NCBI GenBank assembly: GCA_910592005.1
Contig: CAJVPP010002268.1
Coordinates: forward strand, 1 to 15,561
Length of the DNA stretch: 15,561 nucleotides
From: Funneliformis mosseae
Lineage: Eukaryota; Glomeromycota; Glomeromycetes; Glomerales; Glomeraceae
Reading direction: 5' to 3'
The position numbers and the translations under genes were made by a program. Of the stretch, positions 8,873 through 15,561 are shown one piece after another. Within the stretch, counting starts at the first letter, position 1. Every line of letters begins with the position of its first letter. Below the pieces are notes generated by a model. The model worked only from the letters and a program-made list of their open reading frames with translations. It had not been told where the DNA came from and searched no databases.

Positions 8873-9558
8873 AACTTTTTGATGTTTTATGCTAATACCT
8901 CATTAGCTATAAATTCTAAGATGATAATTTAAAATTTTATATTAATTTCTGGGATTTAATAAATATTTCAAACATAATTTGATATCCGATTAATAAGTCC
9001 AATTTTGTACAAATCAGTGATCTGTAACTAGCACTTAGTAAAATTTCAACCATGAATAAAATTGTAACCAAATTAGCTACAACAAAGCCTTTCATATATA
9101 CGATTAACTTACTTTAAGAAAATTTATATACCAAATTTCATAAAGATTCAATCAATGGTTGCTGAGAAATTGAACTTCAAAGGTTGGCAATTTACATATA
9201 AAATTATCAAAATTAATTTTTTTTATATGTAAATAGCTAGTCTTTGAAGTTTACTATCTCAACACCTACTGATCAAATATTTATGAAATTTGGCATACTG
9301 GTTCTTCTAGAGTAGGGTAATAAAATATAATATGGGTTTTGTTGTAGCTAGCTTATTTAAAAGTTTGTTTAATGATCAAAAATTTACTAAGTGTTAATTG
9401 TAGATGTAGGTCACTGATTTTTACAAAATTGGACTTATTAATCGGATATCAAATTATGTTTGAAATATTTATTAACTCCTAAAAATTAATATATAATTAT
9501 AAATCATCATTTTAATATTTATAGCTAATAAGATATTAGTATAAAATATCAAAAAAAT
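8873..9558. mobile_element. Long inverted-repeat foldback element (MITE-like)
   Basis: The arms at about 8873-9203 and 9221-9558 are inverted copies of each other. They meet around a small hairpin whose stem is TTTACATATAAAA (9191-9203) against TTTTATATGTAAA (9221-9233). The best block, 8956-9017 against 9414-9475, matches at 61 of 62 positions; other parts carry scattered differences. There is no coding frame. The sharp similarity loss at the outer ends marks the element, but a target-site duplication is not obvious. The high arm identity implies it is younger than the decayed DNA around it, into which it probably inserted. As RNA or single-stranded DNA it would form a hairpin with stems of about 330 bp. 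Confidence 0.8.
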
Positions 9559-9569
9559 TGTGTGGTTAG

Positions 9570-9850
9570 ATATTTTTTAAAGGGGAGTATACATTTCTTA
9601 TCTAGATCTGACATAATTTTCTCTACATCTAAATTTACTAAACTTTTAATTTCAAGATTTTCTTTTTTCTCATAATTAAATTGCTGATTTTCAAATCTTC
9701 TGCTTCTTGTAAAAATTCATAATCATTATCTTTAAATACCTCTCAAACTTCAGATAGTACTTCTAAACATAAATTTACCAAATGCACTTTACATATTTTT
9801 GGTGATCTCTTATACCAATAATTTTTAAAATAAGCATAGGTAGTATTATA
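9570..9850 (-). pseudogene. Decayed coding relic of unknown family
   Basis: The minus strand gives coding-like blocks such as ILKIIGIRDHQKYVKC, VHLVNLCLEVLSEV and FKDNDYEFLQEAEDLKIS, in shifting frames with stops between them. Composition is protein-like and hydrophilic. It lies directly beside the foldback element and may continue the relic at 8780-8872, the two being split by that insertion. I cannot name the family. Confidence 0.3.
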
Positions 9851-10240
9851 ATATTCTTTTAAAATTTATCAACCTTATTTAATATGTGTTTCCTATATTA
9901 TAGATTTTAGTTTTTCACTTTACTTTTTTTTTATATTAAGTTAAAAAGAATATTCTTATTTAAGTAAAAATATAGTAAATGTTATACTAACATATTGGAT
10001 TGTTGATTTAATTTACAAAAACTATTTTTAATATATTTATATTATCACATTATAAATTTCTTTAAAAATAAATTATTTAAATTATCTAAATATAAAAAAA
10101 ATCAAAAAATCAAAATTCCAAAATAAATAAATAAATTACAATTAAAAGAATTTTAAACAAATAGTAATATTTTAATTTATTAAATTAACCTATTTTTAAT
10201 AGAAATATTTTTAGTCAAAGTCATATGAATTACAATTTTA
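9851..10240. other. AT-rich stretch with no gene found
   Basis: Almost entirely A and T with short homopolymer runs. No open frame or structured repeat was seen. Confidence 0.5.
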
Positions 10241-10803
10241 GATATATCAGATAATATCAGAAGATTAAATATTTCAAAATAATATCAAATTTCACCTAAA
10301 TTATAGAATTTAAGAACTAATTTTAGATCAGCTCTCAAAATCTGAAATATTTAGAATTTGAAAATAAGGTTTTACTCACATCATTAATCTTAATTAAAAA
10401 AAACTCTGTGAAAGATTTAACATGTTTATCACTACTATTTTTTCAAAGTTCATTCTTAAGTTTTCTAATTTAGACTTAAATTAGCAGAATAATATAATAT
10501 CACATCTTTGATAAAAACTATTAAAAGCATTTTCTGATATATTTTTCAGATAATTCTTAATTTTATTAATATATTCAACATTATTTTTAAACCAAGCAAA
10601 GTTCTTAGAAAGATAAATTTCATAATCATCAGGTAAAACTTTTATTCTCTTTACAACTACTTCTTTATCACTTGCAAGTATTGTTATTAAGTTGTAAACA
10701 AATTTCTTATAAACCTTCAAGTTAACAACTTCATTATTTACATTATTAATAATAAAGTTAATACTCTCAACAATGCACTCTTTATTAATTACTCCATCAT
10801 GTT
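10241..10803 (-). pseudogene. Larger unrecognised coding relic
   Basis: The frame is open on the minus strand from about 10803 to the stop at 10481, about 107 codons, but has no good ATG near its beginning. It contains KECIVESINFIINVNNEVVN, IKVLPDDYEIYLSKNFAWF and AFNSFYQRCDIILFC. Beyond the stop, similar protein-like pieces such as KLENLRMNFEKIVV and SDKHVKSFTEFFLIK continue in changed frames to about 10240. It is therefore probably a broken gene rather than a short complete one. No motif is diagnostic. It ends just outside the left inverted repeat of the Mutator-like element, so that element may have inserted in or next to it. Confidence 0.33.
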
Positions 10804-10858
10804 AGCATGTTAAACTTACTATATTGTATAATAATTAACTTTCTCTAATTTAACTAAC

Positions 10859-10935
10859 TTTGTTTATATTAGCAGTTTATTAATTTTCTTCTGTTTCTTA
10901 TTAATTATCCTTATTCTAATTCTGATTGGCTATAT
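10859..10935 (+). repeat. Probable left terminal inverted repeat of the Mutator-like element
   Basis: This stretch resembles the reverse complement of 14093-14178. The two share an exact 14-base core TTATCCTTATTCTA and a similar flank TTAATTTTC(T/C)TCTGTTTC. Overall agreement is only moderate, and the DNA is AT-rich. The pair brackets the transposase relic on both sides, as a Mutator-like element with long terminal repeats would. A 19-base near-direct repeat (10819-10837 and 10930-10948) surrounds it. Confidence 0.45.
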
Positions 10936-11459
10936 TATACAATAATTAGAAAAAATCTAATACTAACTGATAAATTTTCTGTAGAATGCCAAAAAAATTT
11001 TCATAAAGTTAATATTAAATGTCCATCCTAATATCATCCTGTGATTGCTTAATAGTATATTATATGATTGATAAATAATATATTCTATTAAAAATGTAAA
11101 ATAAATTAAATCAATAAAACAATTTTTTTAAAAATTTTGTAAAACTTTTTTTTTCTCATAAAATTCTAAAAAAAAATAATAAAAACTTTCAACTTATTAA
11201 ATCATAAAATTTCTCTTAAAATTCTTGAATATTTATTAAGATCAATCAAATATTATATTTTTATTGATTTTATATGACTTTATTATATAATTTTTATTTA
11301 TTAATAATATTATATTGATTTTTTATAATAGTCTTTAATTTTAAATTTTTTTTGCTTTTATATAATAAAGATTTCTCATTAATAGTAAATTACATAATTA
11401 TAGCTAGATAATTCCTTTAGATATACTATTATTTACTATATCAATACCTCCTGATATTA

Positions 11460-13450
11460 ATATAATTCTTGATATCAATAAAGAAATAGAAGCTGAAAAT
11501 GTTAATATAGAATTATGTGATAGTGATATTGATTTTATCTTAGATGTAACAGATAGTATTAATAATATATGAGAAGTAATAGATGATAATATAATAAGAT
11601 ACCAAAAAGATCAACAAAAATTGAAAAAAAAACTATTCATTTCTAGTAAAAGAATATTTAAAATAGATTAAAGGTCTTGAAAGAGTAGGACTAAATTACT
11701 TTTATCATAAACATCGATGCTAGTTAAGTAATATTAAAAAAAATATCAGTGAACAGAATGATAATTATATTATTATTATAAAAAATATAAGGGTAATACT
11801 AAAAAGAATCAAAATAAAAATCACGATTAATACAAAAAGAAATAAAAAATGTGATTATAAAAGTTACATTTGTGTAGCATTTCTATTAATTTATCAATAG
11901 TAATCATAGAACATTATTATAAATATATTAATTATTATTCTAAACATTTGTCTAATTATGCTTTTCTGAAAATGTTTAAAAATTTATTTAATAGCGTGCA
12001 TTTGAAGAACTTAATAATATTAGTATACAAAAACTTTTAAGATTTAGAGTAATTGAACTTCAGGATCTAATAAAAAAAGAATGTTATAATATATATAAGA
12101 TTCTCAAGCATCTCAAAATTTTCAAATATTACATGATAGTTTAATAACATAAGATGATATATATATAATTGTATATAATATAATGAAAACACTTGCTTTT
12201 TTTGATGAAAATAAAATAAAATCTTTAGAAAAATAGTAGGAAAAATTAATTAATATGAGTGAAAATTATTTGTTTCAATATCATAATGATGAGATTGGAT
12301 TTATATTTGCATTTTAAATAAAAGAATAGAAGGAATTAATAAATTTTGTAAGAGTAATGTGTTTAAATAATATACATAGGATGAATTATCATGAATATCA
12401 CCTTTTTATACTTGTTATGCAATATTTGATAACAAAAAGTGAATATCTAGTCGCATTTTTGATAAATAAATTTAAATAAGCAATAACATTAAAAAAATAG
12501 CTCAATTTTTTAAGACAAAAACATGATAAATGATTTTTAAATATATTTATAGTTAATAGTACAGGGGAAGAAATAAATACAGTTAAAGAATATTTTTCAG
12601 AATATTTAATCTTTTTGTATTATTTTTATGTATTATAATCTTAATGCAGAAAATTAGATCATAAGTATAATTTAAATCTTGATCTATATAAAAAACTTAT
12701 TTAGAATAATCTCTGATAGTTAATAAAAAAAGGGTGAATAGATGCTAAAGCTCAGGAATAAATAAATAACACAATTATTAAGTGGTATAAAATAAATGTT
12801 AAAGTAGTAAAAAAATTTGTCAAATATTTTGAATGATGGTGGAAGTCACAATATAAAATGTTAATATTATGCTTTAAAGATATAGCAAGAGATATGATAG
12901 ATATAAATAATTTAATTGAAGCATTTCATCAAAAATTAAATTTACATATATGAAAGCCATTTAGGTCATTGACTTAATAATAAAGTATATCTTATTATAG
13001 AGATTATACTTTATAGTTTAAATTTTTCTATATTTATGAGTAAATTAAAAATTAACCAAATGATTTTATGATAATAATAGTAATGTATTAGAGAGATTAT
13101 GAGAACTATATGTATTAATAGTAAAAATATTTATAAAATCTATCTGGATATTTGAATTGTATAATCTTTTACGAATGATAACATAAAATATTCTATTCAA
13201 AAAATAATTTTACAGATAATAGTAGAAATGATATTAATTCTTTTATTTGTATTTGTCATAATTTTAAAGTATAATAATTATTATATAAGCATATATTTGC
13301 AGTGATAGATCAAAATATTCATAATAATAATATAGAAAAAAATAAAGATATTTAATTCTTTAAGTTATTCTATTTCTGTAGATCAAGAGAATATTAAAAT
13401 AAATGATAAAAATGTTGAAATTTTAAAATTGTAAGGCAATCCTATCATAA
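11460..13450 (+). pseudogene. Decayed Mutator-like (MULE) transposase with SWIM zinc finger
   Basis: The plus strand preserves a MULE transposase outline. From about 12090 to 13304 it stays in one frame. Recognisable pieces are AFFDENKIKSLEK, NDEIGFIFAF, VMCLNNIHRMNYHEYHLF, LITKSEYLVAFLI, FIVNSTGEEINTVKEYF, FKDIARDMIDINNLIEAFH and ICICHNFKV. The first two catalytic Asp positions are Asn codons (12366-12368 and 12555-12557), while the third position, Glu, survives at 12918-12920 in INNLIEAFH. The SWIM motif CxCx(n)CxH appears at 13248-13292 with its third Cys replaced by Tyr (13284-13286). About thirty in-frame stops occur. Upstream, KGLERVGLNYFYHKHRC and a further N-terminal block appear, with one or more frame changes near poly-A runs. 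The loss of catalytic Asp codons and the stops make it inactive. Family assignment is from motif order and remembered family phrases. Confidence 0.68.
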
Positions 13451-13683
13451 TTACTATAAAATAGAAAATAGAGTAAATAAGATATTTAGAGCTTCAAGAA
13501 ACTATCAAATAAATTGTCTAAATAGAAAGAGTAAGAATTATAAAACTCGAAAGTGTATCACTAGTTAATGAATTAAAAATATTCTAAACAATATCTAACA
13601 TGATATTTAAATAACAAAATGATTTTAATATTTTTATAATACTGTATATATATACTGTATTACAAATTCAAAAAAAATGACTG

Positions 13684-13990
13684 GCATTAAATTATTACAT
13701 ATAATTTAATATATTTCACTAAATAGTATTGTTTTACTTTCACTAAATTATATTAAATTTTTATGTTTTTATTTTAGCATACAAAGAATTCTAATAAATT
13801 ATTGCATATATTTCACTTCATTAAATAATATTACTTTTAATTTTATTATATTAAATTCTAATAATTTTATGTTTTTATGTTTAATATATAAATAAATTAT
13901 TGCATATATTTCACTAAATGATTTATAATTTATATTTAATATGCAAAGAATCTTTAATAAATTTTATTTTTTACGTTTAATGTATAATAA
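13684..13990 (+). repeat. Degenerate tandem repeat of about 100 bases, three to four copies
   Basis: Successive blocks begin near 13684, 13794, 13890 and 13958 with AATAAATTATTGCATATATTTCACT-like or AATAAATTTTA-like starts. They continue through TTTTATGTTTTTAT and end in GCATACAAAGAATTCT or ATGCAAAGAATCTTT. Units vary in length and the last one is partial. The array sits just after the transposase relic, inside the presumed right terminal region of the element. No gene lies in it. Confidence 0.5.
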
Positions 13991-14092
13991 CAATTTTTTC
14001 TTCAATGTTCAAAAATTAACATATAATGAGAAGAGACAAAAAATTTAATACAAAAATTTTAGAAGTATGTTTATTAATATGTGATATGACGT

Positions 14093-14178
14093 AATCAATT
14101 ATATTAATCAGAAACTAGAATAAGGATAACTAATAGGAAATAGAGAGAAAAATTAGTAGAAGCTTATATTATTTACAA
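14093..14178 (-). repeat. Probable right terminal inverted repeat of the Mutator-like element
   Basis: This is the inverted partner of 10859-10935, carrying TAGAATAAGGATAA (reverse of the shared 14-base core) with similar flanks. If both are true ends, the element is about 3.3 kb and encloses the transposase relic and the 13684-13990 array. Terminal target duplications could not be made out. Confidence 0.45.
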
Positions 14179-14870
14179 AAAATGATCAATGGTCAATTAT
14201 TACTAATTTATTTAATTACATATCATATCTATCATAAATCAAAAAATTTTGTTTAAAATAACTACTAAAACTTCAGAGTTATGAGCAAAATAACACAAAA
14301 TAATAAACTCTTTCTACGCTGTTACATACTTTTGATAAAATATCATTTATTAAAATATAATAATAATTCATCTGAAAAATAATTTTGAGTTTGATAGACA
14401 TGCAATTAGAAAGAAATATATAATAAACATATTTTCAGAAAATGTATTTTTATTTTTATTTGAAAATGAAGCCAGTTTCAAGTATATACTAAGTTAATAA
14501 AATATCAATATACCTTTAAAGTAGTATAAGTGCAAAAAACTAAAAGTATATTCAAATATAATAAAATTATATTTTGTGAAAATACAAGTACTTCAATCTA
14601 AAAATAGTATTGTACACAGATAATATCTACAGATTTTACCTAAAACAATATTGTCTGTATTCTATGTCTATTATTTATATTTAATATAATAATTATTATT
14701 GTTAATTGTTATGCAAATATATTCATCTAATTTAGAAATGACCTAGAAAGTTTATTTTTTATAAAAAAATTTTTTATATTCTAAAAAACATATATAAAAA
14801 AGTTATTTTTATTTTCTTTACATTAAAAATCTTATAAATTAATAAAAAAATAAATAATTTTAAATTTTAA
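14179..14870. other. AT-rich stretch with no gene found
   Basis: No frame stays open and no ordered repeat was recognised. The composition is like the surrounding decayed repeat DNA. Confidence 0.5.
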
Positions 14871-14876
14871 AAGTTT

Positions 14877-15325
14877 GTTATGCCAAAACTCAAAATAATA
14901 TTAAAAAGGATATTTTTGTTTCTATTATGCTGAAATCTAAATAATTTTAAAAATAATTTTTTTTGAATTTTAAAAGACTATTATACTAAAACCTAAAAGT
15001 AATATAAAAAAATTTTTTGTTTATCATATTGAAATCTAAAAAAAAATCTAAAAAAAATTATTTTTTATCTGTTATGTTAAAATCTAAAGAAATATAAAAA
15101 AAGAATATTTTTTATTTACTACGTCAAAATCTATAAAATTATAAAAAAAAATATTTTTTATTTATTACATTAAAATCTAAAAAGAATTTTTTTCATCTAC
15201 TATATTAAATTTTAAAAAAATTTTTTAAAAAAGAATATTTTTTTATTTACCAGATTGAACTTAAAAAAACAAAGAAGATTTCAATTTGTTAATCAAGTTA
15301 AAATCTAATAAATTTATTAATTTCT
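14877..15325 (+). repeat. Degenerate minisatellite of about 46 bases, ten units
   Basis: The anchor AAAATCTAAA, or a close variant, recurs near 14885, 14931, 14985, 15030, 15078, 15123, 15169, 15204, 15253 and 15298, so the spacing is mostly 45-49 bases. Each unit runs roughly TTAYTAYATTAAAATCTAAA, then an A-run, then GAATATTTTTTAT. The A-rich then T-rich halves make every unit weakly self-complementary. Units differ by point changes and small length changes, so the array is old. No gene lies in it. Confidence 0.65.
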
Positions 15326-15561
15326 TTAAATAATACATTATTAATTGTTTTAAGTTTTTAGAAATATATTCAGAATGCTATTTTCTTCTACATTTAATAT
15401 ATTTTTAGATCTGAAATTAAACTTAATAAAAGTAATTTCAAGATATATTATAAATTATATGGGAGTGTTTCTAGGAAAATCAGATTCTGAGAAATTTTTG
15501 ACTAAAATTAAGAACTTAATACATTTTAATCTAATAACATCAAAAACTAAAATGCAATAAA

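Noticed and set aside
8257..13300. TGA codons in place of Trp suggesting mitochondrial or plasmid DNA with an altered code
   Set aside because: TAA and TAG stops are just as common in the same relics, frames shift in the deaminase relic, and the adjoining nuclear-type genes have spliceosomal introns. Decay explains it better.
15375..15560. Plus-strand 61-codon frame at the right edge
   Set aside because: Low-complexity composition in AT-rich repeat DNA with no motif. It could be another relic but cannot be supported.
1..15561. tRNA, rRNA genes or CRISPR arrays
   Set aside because: No cloverleaf with a GGTTCGA-type arm, no rRNA-like segment and no regular repeat-spacer pattern was found by eye. 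The 46-base array lacks unique spacers.

Overview
The window reads as nuclear DNA of a filamentous fungus. It is most likely an arbuscular mycorrhizal fungus of the Rhizophagus/Glomus type. The evidence is the very high A+T content, the short GT-AG introns (65-100 bases), the CT-rich stretches before start codons, a decayed OTT_1508-type deaminase and a decayed SWIM-containing Mutator-like transposase of kinds I associate with these genomes. The organism is an inference, because no species marker is present.

Bases 1-1540 are AT-rich and almost gene-free, perhaps with the end of a small Tc1/mariner-like element. Bases 1541-7280 form a compact plus-strand gene island. It holds a spliced 130-residue orphan protein with two RRWG motifs (2141-2633), a single-exon small subunit of serine palmitoyltransferase (3464-3709), two weak small ORFs (4014-4355 and 4444-4644), and an eight-exon APP1-type phosphatidate phosphatase (4817-7278) that joins cleanly into 631 residues with an intact DxDxT motif. 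Two of these genes act in lipid metabolism: the first step of sphingolipid synthesis, and conversion of phosphatidate to diacylglycerol at endocytic actin sites.

From 7280 to the end the DNA is repeat-derived and decayed. It contains an orphan 58-codon ORF, a minus-strand pseudogene of an OTT_1508-like deaminase (7860-8519), and a CCGA-rich transposon-like end (8521-8670). Next come a foldback element of about 690 bp with two arms of about 330 bp (8873-9558), unrecognised minus-strand coding relics (9570-10803), and a Mutator-like transposase relic (about 11460-13450) between probable terminal inverted repeats. Two degenerate tandem arrays lie near the right end.

The most striking signal is the form of decay in the transposase. 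The same reading frame runs through all three catalytic positions and the SWIM zinc finger, yet carries about thirty stop codons. The lost key residues are the kind that C-to-T or G-to-A changes would produce. This looks like RIP or methyl-cytosine deamination, in a lineage not generally credited with RIP. No intact new defence or biosynthetic system was found.
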